From a virus, in the IMG/VR virus record IMGVR_UViG_3300017991_000002, positions 141,368-205,367 of that record: a DNA stretch of 64,000 bases; one strand, 5' to 3'. Made by a program: the position numbers and the translations under genes. This document shows positions 34,587 through 44,100 of this stretch, one piece after another (positions within the stretch are counted from its first letter, which is position 1; every line of letters begins with the position of its first letter). The notes beneath the pieces were generated by a model. That model was not told the origin of the DNA, searched no databases, and saw only the letters and a program-made list of their open reading frames with translations.

Positions 34587-34856
34587 TTACGCTGTTGGAC
34601 TCTTCAATAATGCCACCAGGGCATTAACTTTCTCGACCGCTGTGTCCAGAGCAGTTTCCAGCTCACCTTTCAATGTATTGAAGGTAGAAACGTCAGCCGA
34701 AGCAACCGTCTCCGGCGTGGGCCATTCATTGGTCACCAGGTCTGCTTTGAACTCGTTGAGATACTTCATACCATTAACATAAATGTTGGCATAAATGTCC
34801 CTGATCCCAACATGATCAACGTCTCGAGGTGCTTGGTTCGGATTTGTAAAAGGCAT
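34587..34856 (-). CDS. Small protein, probably highly expressed; candidate structural/decoration protein
   Basis: 89 residues with CAAGGAGGATTAAG before ATG 34856, followed by a strong terminator. It reads PNQAPRDVDHVGIRDIYANI, YVNGMKYLNEFKADLVTNEW and a C-terminal amphipathic helix (LETALDTAVEKVNALVALLK). A strong ribosome binding site plus own terminator suggests high, independent expression. No family recognised. Confidence 0.65.
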   Translation of the reverse strand: MPFTNPNQAPRDVDHVGIRDIYANIYVNGMKYLNEFKADLVTNEWPTPETVASADVSTFNTLKGELETALDTAVEKVNALVALLKSPTA

Positions 34857-34906
34857 CTTAATCCTCCTTGTTTTCGTTGGCAGGAATACTTACAGTGTTA
34901 AAATTC

Positions 34907-35602
34907 CTACTCGAGCATTTTTTTAATACTTTGAATGTGGATTTCATATCTTGGGTCCTTAAAGCGACGAAGAGTGTACATAAGGTCCTCTAAACGATCG
35001 CCAAATAGCTTCAAGTTCGAAAATGGATCAGATTGGGAAATCGAAGCAACCAATCGATACAGAGCCGGCCTATGATCTGGATGAGCATCCATCAATAAAC
35101 GATGCATGCTTGTTTTCAGGGCCCTTTTAAACCTTGACTTGTCTATGGCACTTCCTATAGTCTGAAATATCCCAAGGGTACCGAGGACAGTGGCTGCCCC
35201 TTCCGCCGCAAGAGCCGGCACCAGCAGCTTCTTTCTTTTTATCTGCGATTTCATCGTCCTATCCATTTTGGACATGTAATCTAGCCTTTTCTTGTTTGCC
35301 TCGGGGTCAGAGGAAGTAAAAAGATCATACCCTCCTTTTTGCCGTTCAAGCTCGGGTGCCATACGGAGTCTTTCAACTTCCAGACCCCTGACATCCTGCA
35401 TCGTCTTGATTATCTGCGTTGCCACAGCCGCCATTGCACCGCCAATCTTAACGATCTCGTCAAGTTTACGGCCGATTCTGGTCCATTTCGTTATCCCGCT
35501 TCTCTCATAGAGATCGAACACATACCTCGGTGATCGATCCTCATAGAGAATCATATCAACATATGTAGAAACATCAGTCACGTCAAAACCTTTTACGGGC
35601 AT
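34907..35602 (-). CDS. Helical protein with possible capsid-targeting N-terminus
   Basis: 231 residues; the start overlaps the upstream gene. The N-terminus ends in VDMILYE-D (residues 16-22), matching a prohead-protease-like site ('I-L-x-E'). The rest is helical and basic (MDRTMKSQIKRKKLLVPALA), with one hydrophobic stretch AAEGAATVLGTLGIFQTIGS. The C-terminus has MHRLLMDAHPDHRPALYRLV. Function unknown; internal virion protein is a hypothesis. Confidence 0.6.
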   Translation of the reverse strand: MPVKGFDVTDVSTYVDMILYEDRSPRYVFDLYERSGITKWTRIGRKLDEIVKIGGAMAAVATQIIKTMQDVRGLEVERLRMAPELERQKGGYDLFTSSDPEANKKRLDYMSKMDRTMKSQIKRKKLLVPALAAEGAATVLGTLGIFQTIGSAIDKSRFKRALKTSMHRLLMDAHPDHRPALYRLVASISQSDPFSNLKLFGDRLEDLMYTLRRFKDPRYEIHIQSIKKMLE

Positions 35603-35967
35603 GGCTCACCGCTTGGTAACGGCTCCCCTCCGATAAAAATAGTTACTGTCGCCTGGTTTCCACTACTATTAGAAAGCAATAGCTGATCAATGTCCGTACC
35701 CATCACTATAAAACAAACAGAGAAGGCAATACTCGATCCCGCAAGTGATGTCTTTAGGCTGATATCCTGATCAGTAAAGATAGCAACGAACTGGGCATCA
35801 TCAAACGGAATACCTACATCAAAATCTGTCGTCCCCGTGTCTATGGGAAATATGTAGGTAGCTTCCTCCGGAGTACCGATGGCGCGGGTAAAGTCATACA
35901 GCGATCGCTTTCGTTCTGTGTCTGTGGTTTTCCACAAAGTTCCTTCTAATGTCCACGTAATTGACAT
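35593..35967 (-). CDS. Beta-rich small protein, unknown
   Basis: 124 residues with AAGAGGATATTAAT upstream. Strand-rich: SITWTLEGTLWKTTDTERKR, TTDFDVGIPFDDAQFVAIFT, IAFSVCFIVMGTDIDQLLLS, then NQATVTIFIGGEPLPSGEPC. It looks like a beta-sandwich structural protein. No family recognised. Confidence 0.55.
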   Translation of the reverse strand: MSITWTLEGTLWKTTDTERKRSLYDFTRAIGTPEEATYIFPIDTGTTDFDVGIPFDDAQFVAIFTDQDISLKTSLAGSSIAFSVCFIVMGTDIDQLLLSNSSGNQATVTIFIGGEPLPSGEPCP

Positions 35968-35979
35968 ATTAATATCCTC

Positions 35980-36519
35980 TTATTTACGGGATTGCCTTAC
36001 AAAGCTGAGAAAGTCTACAGCAAGATCCTGAAACTTTTTAGGCATTTGATAAAACAAATCTTCAGCCTCGTTCTCATCTTTGGCTTTCCTAAAAATAGCC
36101 TCCAGCCACTTCATCATTAAAGCTATATCTTTATTCTTGGCCCGAGCGTAATCAGGATCATATTTCTTCATGTACTCACGATGAGCAATAGCTCCTGCAC
36201 CAGCGGTAGCAGCAAGCAAAGGAATAATCCAACTATTTTTCTTTAACCAATTCTTGGCCCGGTTCCACAGGCTTGGCTTATACCCGTAGTAAGGGTCTGG
36301 ATGGTGTCCTCCATAACGTGGCTCATAGGCCGAAAATGGATCATGCCCTACTCTTGCTTCCCATAAGACAAATTCAAACTGATTATCTTCGTGTAAATCC
36401 TCAAAAGACTCCCAGACCTGCCGACGTGGATTGAAGAATTGAAGAGAAAGCATGCCAGCAGTCTTACCGCTTAAATGCTTTCCATACATGACTTGTTCCA
36501 TTAACTCGGCAGCAATCAT
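35980..36519 (-). CDS. Membrane-segment protein with FFNP motif, paralogue-like to next upstream gene
   Basis: 179 residues. It carries LSLQFFNPRRQVWESFEDLH, which matches FFNPYERVWQTVDEIDEE in the 36521-36829 gene. One membrane-like stretch SWIIPLLAATAGAGAIAHRE lies at about residues 94-113. The C-terminus is helical (MKWLEAIFRKAKDENEAEDL). Function unknown. Confidence 0.6.
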   Translation of the reverse strand: MIAAELMEQVMYGKHLSGKTAGMLSLQFFNPRRQVWESFEDLHEDNQFEFVLWEARVGHDPFSAYEPRYGGHHPDPYYGYKPSLWNRAKNWLKKNSWIIPLLAATAGAGAIAHREYMKKYDPDYARAKNKDIALMMKWLEAIFRKAKDENEAEDLFYQMPKKFQDLAVDFLSFVRQSRK

Positions 36520-36520
36520 C

Positions 36521-36829
36521 TTACTTTCCCTTCTTTAGCTTCCGCATATAGGCCTTGATTTTCTTAAGGTTGATCACGGAATACTCTAGCAGCTGGGCCT
36601 TTTCAACGAACTCATCTTCTTCGAGATTGGACTCCCTGAAATCCCAGTTTTCAACATCATCAAAATATTCCTCATCAATCTCATCAACTGTCTGCCAGAC
36701 CCTTTCGTAAGGGTTGAAGAACTCGACATCAAGAGCCTCCATGACCATACTTTCCGGGTCAACAAAGTCAGCAGCATCGGCCGCACTGCCTTCAGTTAAT
36801 ACTATATTAATAAGCTCTCTTGCATTCAT
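36521..36829 (-). CDS. Acidic small protein with capsid-targeting-like N-terminus and FFNP motif
   Basis: About 102 residues from ATG 36829 (AAGGAGCAGGTG upstream). The N-terminus MNARELINIVLTE-G has a prohead-protease-like site after residue 13. VEFFNPYERVWQTVDEIDEE is shared with the downstream gene. The middle is very acidic and the end basic (KKIKAYMRKLKKGK). Function unknown. Confidence 0.6.
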   Translation of the reverse strand: MNARELINIVLTEGSAADAADFVDPESMVMEALDVEFFNPYERVWQTVDEIDEEYFDDVENWDFRESNLEEDEFVEKAQLLEYSVINLKKIKAYMRKLKKGK

Positions 36830-36839
36830 CACCTGCTCC

Positions 36840-37223
36840 TTATGCAGTTTTGCCGCCTATCTTGACAAGGTAATCAACAACTTTGTCGGCAGCCTTTGAA
36901 GACCCGGATACCTTGGAATCTCTCCTGACAACGATCAGCTTCTTTCTCGACTCGGGCACAACCTCTACCATTTTCCTTTTGGATATACTCAATGCCCTTC
37001 TGACAGCTTTTTGTGCCGCCCCTGTTACTGTATTCCCTTTGATACCCTTGGCATCTACAATGGCATGGTTAACAAACTTGCTCCCAATCCTAATCCCCAA
37101 TGCTGCAAGAAGCCAGCGAACAACATCCCACACATCTTCGTCCATCTCAGACCGCTCCACAGCATGCTCAATCAACTTAAGTTCACGTTTACTTGTATTG
37201 AGGATGTACGGGTTGTTACTCAC
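36840..37223 (-). CDS. Small helical basic protein, unknown
   Basis: 127 residues from GTG 37223, overlapping the upstream stop (GTGA). Contains DEDVWDVVRWLLAALGIRIG, GAAQKAVRRALSISKRKMVE and KAADKVVDYLVKIGGKTA. One mildly hydrophobic segment. No family recognised. Confidence 0.55.
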   Translation of the reverse strand: MSNNPYILNTSKRELKLIEHAVERSEMDEDVWDVVRWLLAALGIRIGSKFVNHAIVDAKGIKGNTVTGAAQKAVRRALSISKRKMVEVVPESRKKLIVVRRDSKVSGSSKAADKVVDYLVKIGGKTA

Positions 37224-37683
37224 TTCCCTGGCCTACTCCGCCCCAAGAAATATCATCGAGAGCAAATCTTATTTTTACTGCGCCATCGTCGCCATTATCG
37301 TCCGCCTTGACAGCAAGTCGAATTGCATCCTCTCTCGGCAACGAGGGCATAAGTATTCTATACTTACCAGTTGCCGTGAACCTCCACGGCATAGCTCGAA
37401 CACCAACATAGGTAGCAACGCCTGCAGCCATATTCCCTTCAGCCGGCCAAAAGCCGTCAGCGGAGAGAGCAAACCAGTTCTCCTCCTCCAACTGTTCCCG
37501 ATTCGAGTTATCGAAATAGAGCTGAAGTTCAATATAGTCCTCAGTGCCCTTGGTGTAGTCCACAAATATAGATAGCCAGCCGTTCCTGACTCCATAGGCT
37601 TCAATATGATTGTCATCGAAATCGTCGGTCAGCTCACCGCTTGCAACCACCCATTCAATCTCGTCGTTACTCCATCTCGCCAT
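37216..37683 (-). CDS. Beta-rich protein of unknown function
   Basis: 155 residues with GGAGACATTTA before ATG 37683. Strand-rich sequence: WLSIFVDYTKGTEDYIELQL, AAGVATYVGVRAMPWRFTAT, AVKIRFALDDISWG. Pattern resembles a jelly-roll-like beta-sandwich. A structural or decoration role is possible; no family recognised. Confidence 0.55.
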   Translation of the reverse strand: MARWSNDEIEWVVASGELTDDFDDNHIEAYGVRNGWLSIFVDYTKGTEDYIELQLYFDNSNREQLEEENWFALSADGFWPAEGNMAAGVATYVGVRAMPWRFTATGKYRILMPSLPREDAIRLAVKADDNGDDGAVKIRFALDDISWGGVGQGSE

Positions 37684-37714
37684 TAAATGTCTCCAAGGTA
37701 CGGGTTATAGTTTT

Positions 37715-37744
37715 TAGATACCCTGAAATATATGGAAATGTCAA
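37715..37744 (-). promoter_or_regulatory. Possible sigma70-like promoter
   Basis: On the minus strand, TTGACA (37744-37739), an 18-base spacer, then TATCTA (37720-37715), upstream of the 37216-37683 gene in a rare gap of about 66 bases between genes. The -35 box is perfect and the -10 box weak. Confidence 0.3.
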
Positions 37745-37749
37745 CCCTT

Positions 37750-38154
37750 TTATCCATACATCAGGGACTTTATCACTTCATAATTCACATCACTCCCAAA
37801 CTTACCAATAACATTACCGAGATCCTCCATCACAATAAGCAAATCCCTCGGCTTAACTTTCAGATCCTCGTTGAGGTACCCTTTAATAAAGTCGATAGAT
37901 TTCCCTTCATCCCAATAAAGTCTGATTGATTCATCAAGAGCTCTTCGTCTTAAATCACGTCTCCCGACAGCTTTTGATACTTCTTCCCTTATCTCCGCTT
38001 CCGGGGGATCTTCTACCAAGTCCTCAAAAGGAATGACAGACTCACACAGAGGACAGACCAAGAAATCCTCACCGTTATCATCTTCGAAGAAAAATGATTT
38101 TTCAGCATCAAAGCTATCGTCACAAAATGGACAATTAACTACAGTTTCACTCAT
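37750..38154 (-). CDS. Zinc-ribbon plus helical-repeat protein, paralogue of 38167-38373
   Basis: 134 residues with AAGGGGATAAAAT upstream. N-terminal zinc ribbon: VVNCPFCDDSFDAEKSFFFE then DFLVCPLCESVIPFEDLV. C-terminal half SIRLYWDEGKSIDFIKGYLN and GNVIGKFGSDVNYEVI matches the next gene (LRLYWDEGCDLELIDDYLFE, GEAIARFGSDVGSDYI), so these are tandem duplicates. Function unknown. Confidence 0.65.
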   Translation of the reverse strand: MSETVVNCPFCDDSFDAEKSFFFEDDNGEDFLVCPLCESVIPFEDLVEDPPEAEIREEVSKAVGRRDLRRRALDESIRLYWDEGKSIDFIKGYLNEDLKVKPRDLLIVMEDLGNVIGKFGSDVNYEVIKSLMYG

Positions 38155-38166
38155 AATTTTATCCCC

Positions 38167-38373
38167 TTAAGTTGAGATCCTTCTATCAATATAATCAGAT
38201 CCAACATCGCTTCCAAATCGAGCAATCGCCTCACCGAGATACTGCATTATTTTTTTGATACTGGAAATTGATTGACCGCACTCCTCAAACAGATAATCGT
38301 CGATGAGCTCTAGATCACATCCTTCATCCCAATAAAGCCTAAGTGCCTCCCGTAATGCCTCTCTCTCAGTCAT
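38167..38373 (-). CDS. Small paralogue of the 37750-38154 C-terminal domain
   Basis: About 68 residues from ATG 38373, which has AAGGAAAATGCT upstream and lies just after the preceding stop; an earlier in-frame start would overlap the upstream gene. It is the helical 'LYWDEG...FGSDV' domain alone, without a zinc ribbon. Function unknown. Confidence 0.6.
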   Translation of the reverse strand: MTEREALREALRLYWDEGCDLELIDDYLFEECGQSISSIKKIMQYLGEAIARFGSDVGSDYIDRRIST

Positions 38374-38383
38374 AGCATTTTCC

Positions 38384-39280
38384 TTAATACAGACCCATCC
38401 GTGCTCCACGCTTTCTGGACTTGACAGCTTTACGCCTCGAGGACGATTTTATTCGGGATCGAGCCTTCTTTAAAGCGGCCCGCATCGCAGGACTTGACCG
38501 AAACCTTTTGGAAGCCATCTTGCTGGCCTGTTTTGTTGGTGCATATTGAACTCGTCCGCCCCGGACTCTCTTCTTCCGCTCGACAAGATCCTGGATGAAG
38601 CCAACCTCTTCATCGGTTAACTCTTCAATAAACTCATCCAACTCATCTTCATCAAGAGAATCGATGTAATCCATAAACGAGTCCTCGTTAAAATCATCCT
38701 CTTCCTGATATTCGTCCTCTTCAGAAAACCTCCGAAGAATTTTCAGCGATTTAGCTCTTCCTTTTTTGGCTTTCGTGCTCCACGCTTTTCTGCGAGCTTT
38801 CTTCAAAGCAGCCTTCTGTTTCGATGTTCTCCGTTTTCTCTTTTTCTTCTTTTTCCGCATAAGTTTCCCTTTGCGGACCATCCAAGCCTCCTCAATATTA
38901 TCTTCCTCATCAGCAGCCTCTTCTTCCAGTCTCATCTGCCGAAGAATATTGATAATATTGGTCTGAGGATCTGCGCCTTCTTCAATGTTATAGACATCAT
39001 ATTCCTCATCGACCTGACTCTCTTTGGAGCCGACCAGCTCCTCCGGAAGGTAAAACAGTTCTCCACATGCTGAACACTCAGAAAACAGATCCCCTTCTTC
39101 ATCCTCTGCAATAACCAGACTATCTGTTGTCAGCATAGCCTCACACGAAGGGCACACAAGATCTCCTTCCTGCGGCTCCGTCGGTTCCACAGTAGGAGAC
39201 TCCTCTTCAAAGAGCTGCTCCCTATGAGTAATAAGTTCAAGACTTTCGCAGAAATCTTTTTTTACTTTACTCACTGTCAT
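38384..39280 (-). CDS. Zinc-ribbon protein with highly basic C-terminus
   Basis: 298 residues with AGAGGAGAACTATT upstream. Zinc ribbon at residues about 43-75: LVCPSCEAMLTTDSLVIAED then FSECSACGELFYLPEEL. A basic block (RKKKKKRKRRTSKQKAALKK) is followed by an acidic block (EEDEYQEEDDFNEDSFMDYI), then a second basic tail (ARSRIKSSSRRKAVKSRKRG). Alternating charge blocks like these fit a nucleic-acid-binding internal head protein, but no family is recognised. Confidence 0.65.
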   Translation of the reverse strand: MTVSKVKKDFCESLELITHREQLFEEESPTVEPTEPQEGDLVCPSCEAMLTTDSLVIAEDEEGDLFSECSACGELFYLPEELVGSKESQVDEEYDVYNIEEGADPQTNIINILRQMRLEEEAADEEDNIEEAWMVRKGKLMRKKKKKRKRRTSKQKAALKKARRKAWSTKAKKGRAKSLKILRRFSEEDEYQEEDDFNEDSFMDYIDSLDEDELDEFIEELTDEEVGFIQDLVERKKRVRGGRVQYAPTKQASKMASKRFRSSPAMRAALKKARSRIKSSSRRKAVKSRKRGARMGLY

Positions 39281-39303
39281 AATAGTTCTCCTCTTTCTAT
39301 CGG

Positions 39304-39843
39304 TTAAAACTCAGACATTCCAGACTGTGTCATTCTCCTAATAACTTCTTTCACATAAACCTCTTTCTTCTCCTCCAAAGCCTCCCGAACCGCCTCATGA
39401 ACATCCCCTCTGATCTCCGATCCAAGCTCCTTAAATATCTTTGGAAGATGACGATCTATCACTCTATTTATTTTATTCCTTTCCTTGTGCATCATCTCTT
39501 CTACACTGACTACCCTTCCCGTCACTCCGGCAGTGAGTAATTTTGCAAAACTCGGCTTTAACTCATTCATTACCTCGCTCACCATTTTCGGGTAGGCATC
39601 CTCTATCACCTTATACTGACTATTCTTATTTCTCATAGAGGATAATTTACTGACTATGATCCCCACTAAGGACATAAAGGCCGTAGCAAGCACCACGACA
39701 ATAGCACTACTGACAGCTCTTGACGTCTCCTTCTTCAGTTCCTTAGCAGTGCCTTTAATAAACTTGGTCAGCCCCTCGTTTAGGGATTCTTCAGCACTTT
39801 TCTGCTCAAACAAAATATTATCAACTACTTTTTTTATATCCAT
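39304..39843 (-). CDS. Membrane-segment helical protein with capsid-targeting-like N-terminus
   Basis: 179 residues; TAATG couples it to the upstream gene. The N-terminus MDIKKVVDNILFE-Q has a prohead-protease-like site at residue 13. A membrane-like stretch AIVVVLATAFMSLVGIIVSK lies at about residues 47-66. The C-terminal helix RVIDRHLPKIFKELGSEIRG resembles RVIDQELSKIVPKIREHILS of the upstream gene, suggesting paralogy. Function unknown. Confidence 0.6.
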   Translation of the reverse strand: MDIKKVVDNILFEQKSAEESLNEGLTKFIKGTAKELKKETSRAVSSAIVVVLATAFMSLVGIIVSKLSSMRNKNSQYKVIEDAYPKMVSEVMNELKPSFAKLLTAGVTGRVVSVEEMMHKERNKINRVIDRHLPKIFKELGSEIRGDVHEAVREALEEKKEVYVKEVIRRMTQSGMSEF

Positions 39844-40319
39844 TATCGTATAATCCCCTCGCTGAATAAGAAGACGATAAACTCATCCCTCAAGTCGGAC
39901 AAAATATGCTCCCTGATTTTCGGAACAATTTTAGACAGTTCCTGATCGATAACCCTTGATGATTCCCTGAACTTCTTATTTATTAATGACTCTATGAATT
40001 TTTCGATCTGGGCATCAGACATGTTATCAAAAGATCCGGACGAGTGGGCCCTTTGTAGCTCATTGACCAAAGGTCGTATCTCTGGTCCAAGCACAATGCT
40101 TATATCAATAAGAGCATCGCTCATGATCCTGGCAATAGCATCCCTGTTATCGGTCTTGCGCAGATAGACAGCAAAAAACCTGGATATCAACTTCTTTAGC
40201 TTATTCCACAACAGAAGTGACCCAGCAACAGTCGCCGCTGCCATATACCACACATGGGCCGGTCGTTTCTCCCATCCTTTAGGAACAATTCTTCCGGGAA
40301 TATCCTTTATTTTTGCCAA
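39843..40319 (-). CDS. Membrane-segment helical protein, paralogue-like to 39304-39843
   Basis: 158 residues from TTG 40319, with GAGGGGAAATAA upstream and directly abutting the preceding stop. An N-terminal hydrophobic segment VWYMAAATVAGSLLLWNKLK is followed by a helical C-terminal domain. Function unknown; probably a membrane or virion protein. Confidence 0.55.
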   Translation of the reverse strand: MAKIKDIPGRIVPKGWEKRPAHVWYMAAATVAGSLLLWNKLKKLISRFFAVYLRKTDNRDAIARIMSDALIDISIVLGPEIRPLVNELQRAHSSGSFDNMSDAQIEKFIESLINKKFRESSRVIDQELSKIVPKIREHILSDLRDEFIVFLFSEGIIR

Positions 40320-40571
40320 TTATTTCCCCTCTTGGTCACTTGGATCAAGCAATGATCCACACTCTGGACATTTCTTCGGATACCTCCCAGGGTATTTTGG
40401 GATCGGGAAGCCACACCAGGGGCACGTATACTTCGGGGAAATTGTTCTGCAGATAACATTCCTCATTCCTGGAGATAACTGTTCCGCTATTATATCATCA
40501 ACAATATCCCCCACGGATAACCCCTCCGAAATATTCTTTGATATTACTGCATCCGTGCTATCGAATTTCAT
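40320..40571 (-). CDS. Small zinc-ribbon protein with two capsid-targeting-like sites
   Basis: 83 residues; the start overlaps the upstream stop (ATGA). The N-terminus has NISE-G (residues 13-17) and DIIAE-Q (residues 26-31), prohead-protease-like sites. The C-terminus is a zinc ribbon: YTCPWCGFPIPKYPGRYPKK then CPECGSLLDP. Function unknown. Confidence 0.65.
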   Translation of the reverse strand: MKFDSTDAVISKNISEGLSVGDIVDDIIAEQLSPGMRNVICRTISPKYTCPWCGFPIPKYPGRYPKKCPECGSLLDPSDQEGK

Positions 40572-41068
40572 TTCCGTCTTTTCCTTTTTGATGTAATTGG
40601 GTCTATGTATGAAACATGGGTACGTGACATACCGATCGATGGGGTAGCAATATTTGTACTCATGGTAGATTCATTCTCCACAAGACCAAGATCCCTCAGA
40701 GTATTGGACACGAGGGCATCAGGAAGAACACCCAAATATCTTAAAATAAGTTTTCTTATGTGAACATCAGTCCATGTATCCAGTGTCCCCAAATACACTG
40801 TCCTGCCAGCTTGGGATACCCAGGCCTCTTTTGTGGTCGGGTTGATTTGAAGCCTACGTCCACGGTTCCTTACCGTAACAGACTCTGATGCTATACCGTC
40901 AGTAAAAGATTTATTAACGGAAAACTTCCTACCCATGGGTATGATACCCATCACCCCGGCATCGAAGTCATCTTTCACAAATGGAGCAAGGACACGACTC
41001 ATTGAAGGCGATATTGATAGAGTTGTTACCGTCTCATCTATTCCTATGTCTTCTTTTCTTCGTCTCAT
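40568..41068 (-). CDS. Unrecognised protein
   Basis: 166 residues with GTAAGGAGATTAAAT upstream. Contains TTLSISPSMSRVLAPFVKDD, RGRRLQINPTTKEAWVSQAG and WTDVHIRKLILRYLGVLPDA, ending in a basic RKRRK. No family recognised. Confidence 0.55.
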   Translation of the reverse strand: MRRRKEDIGIDETVTTLSISPSMSRVLAPFVKDDFDAGVMGIIPMGRKFSVNKSFTDGIASESVTVRNRGRRLQINPTTKEAWVSQAGRTVYLGTLDTWTDVHIRKLILRYLGVLPDALVSNTLRDLGLVENESTMSTNIATPSIGMSRTHVSYIDPITSKRKRRK

Positions 41069-41120
41069 ATTTAATCTCCTTACGATCTAATGATACCGTA
41101 AATTTCAATTATTAGCAAGC

Positions 41121-44100
41121 TTAAACATACACACCAGTGCGTCCCATACTATATGAAAAATCCCTTGACCTTCTTTTTGGATCCATAAAAATACCTTTAA
41201 AGAGCTTATAAAATATAAATGGGAGAGTTATTAAGTGGGCAATTGTATGAACAATCATCCTAATATTTTTCTTGCTTTTAATAAAATCAGGATCGTCCTT
41301 CAACATTAATTTGATGGAATCGATCTTAAGTCTGGCCGCTGGGGTCTCAAGTCTTTTCTCCACTTCCCTTACTATCATTGCCTGCTGCTGGGAGGTCAAC
41401 ATATTAACATTAATACCTGACTGTGCCAATGAATCAATTATCTGACGCTGAATCATATTTCCGACCTCCCTCTTAGCTCTTTGGTCAAGAGATACACCCT
41501 CGGCTATTTTTGTTACTGCGACTGCAGCTATCTTAGACACCATAAACTTAATGGACCCGCCGAGGAGTATTTTTCGTGCCTCTGGGGATGAAATCGGCCT
41601 ATACTTCGTCTTCTCTTCCTCGGTCATCTTCTTCTTAAAGGACCGCTTAATAGGATGATGGAGCAGGGTGTAAATAGCACTACCGATAAGAATCCCGAAC
41701 AATGCTCCAGCAACTCTGGCAGGATTATGCTCTATTCTGTACCTCAACTTATCGGCCAATGCTTTATCATGACGTAACTTGTCCCATATTTCAATGGCCA
41801 GAAGTTCCTTTGCCTCCTCCTGGCTGACATTCCGGGCCTTCATTATCTCCGGTATCCTGTGCATGTAACGTTTCCTAAGCTCCAAATAGGCCTTTCTTAA
41901 TTCTTGGCGGGTTACATAGTCAGTGGCAAGCCCTACCCCCAAATCAATTCCGCTCCCCGGACTGATTATCAGCTCCCACAAATGGTCAAAGGGATCATCC
42001 CTTTTATTCCCCATGGGAGTCAATGATTCTTGCATCATTTCCCTTTCAAGAGGGTAATTAATTTTATCAAAAAACGCCTCCGCAGACGCCTTATCTTTGA
42101 AATCATCAGGAATTTCATTGCTCTCCCTTGCTTGTTCTACTGAAGCTATAAATTCCTTAGGTGGCTCTTTACCGAACGCGGCAAGAAACAGACGTCCTAT
42201 GTCCTCATTATTGTACCCAGCAACCTCCATCTCCGCCCGGGCAATCCTTCTACCGGAACTTCCTTCTTCCGACTCAGGATCAGCATAATACTCCCATGAT
42301 GATCCAGCAGCCTTTGGTCCTCCTATAATCACTGGATGACTTATGGCATATTCATGAACCATACCATCAAGGATAGCATTTCTTACGGTCTCGGTATAAA
42401 CTTTCTCCAACTCATTGTCACTAATTTTTGGATCTATCTTCTTTTTATTCCTCATAAAATCGGTTTTCTTGTTGGAGATAACCCAATAGTCCGCCATAAC
42501 CCCCTTCATTGGATCAACAGACTTAATGGACTGATAAATAGCCTGATCAACCGGTTCCTCTTCCCCCTCCCCGGGAACTCTGTAATTATGCCAGGCATCA
42601 GACAGCAGACCGACAACTTCAGGAGGAGGCTTCGTCCCTGCTGCCAATCTATATGCACTTGTAACTGATTTCAAAGCATTCTTCAGGCCATCTTTACCTC
42701 CGAACTCTTCTCTGAATCTCCTTGCCAACATTTTCAGTAATGTTCCATTGGTGAGACTTTCTATGACCACATGACAGTAATAATCGGCAAACCTCTCCCG
42801 TAAGTCATCTTCCATATCTCCCCACTTTGATTCAACAACGTCATCCATATCTTTGTCGTATTGAATAAGCCTTTGAGCAAACTCCTCATCAGTCTCATAA
42901 GGATCTCTGGTAGGCTTCGGATATTTATTACGGAATTGGCGCTCCAAGAGCCTCTTCACAGACGCTCTAGCATTCTCCATCTGATCGTCGACATATTCCT
43001 CTGCCGTCATGCTCAACAACTGCCGGAGTCTCTTCTCTTTTCCAACACCTTCTGGAGGAGGGACAACTCTTTCAAGCTCATGGGGTACCAATTTCCAGCC
43101 AAAGTCTGGCCGGCCTACGTGCCGTCCTTCGTTATCCAGGAGGATAGGAAGACCTTCCTTATCCATACCTACAACGGCTCTTTGTCTTTCTATAATGGTC
43201 TTCCCTCGAGCAGCTTCTTTCGTTTGTATCCTCTCCATGACATCTCCGACCTCCATCCTGAAACCCTCTCCATGGCGGCCGTCCATGATATATCTCTTAT
43301 ATGCATTTTTAGCCTCTGCAGCCTTCTTCTCATTTTTCCCTTTAAATTCATTAAATCTTCTCAAGGCAAGTTCAGCTTTTATTGCTTTTTTCTCTTCCTT
43401 CTCACCCGGGGACAAATTGCTCTCGAGCCCCTTTGTCAGCTCCTTCTGTTTTTCCTTTCCAGCTTCTGTCCCAGCTTCCTTTTCCGATACCTTCTGATCT
43501 GTATAGGAATAAAAAATACTATATATTCTCTTCAACTCGCTATCTGGCACCAATTTCAATGCCCCCAGATCATCAAAATGAATACCGGGGCTGGCATCAA
43601 TTCTAAACTCCCGAGATTTCCGATACTTCTGTCTATCCTTATAATACTTATCTTCTTTAACGAGATCGAAGGCCTTAGCGAGCTTCGCATTGTTTCCAAT
43701 AAAACCTTTATAGTTCCTGACACCTTCAAATTCAGGAGAGTTTATGACTATATTCATCCCGCCAGAATGTCCCGGTCTTGTGTTGGCATAGTTAATGAAT
43801 TCCCCAGCCGAACTTAATGGTGCCATCTCTTTTCTCAACTGGACCAGCTCCCTGTTGCCGGGATTCATTAAGAGGGATATTCTTCTATCGTCCTCCTGCT
43901 TTTTGGTCAGTTCAGCGGTTCCGAAATGGGACTCTGCTGCTCGAGACAGTTTCCTCAGCTTCGTAAGTGCGGGAAGAGCAGCACCTTTAACAAAACTTCC
44001 ACCATCAAGAGCATCGTAAGTGATATCTCGGATACGTTCTCCTGATATCACAAGTGGGACTACCTTGAATTGCTCTGGATAAGGACCTGAAGAAGATATC

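Noticed and set aside
42861-43817. 318-codon plus-strand frame
   Set aside because: It is opposite the 1405-residue gene and shows low-complexity, hydrophobic antisense sequence; shadow of the real gene.
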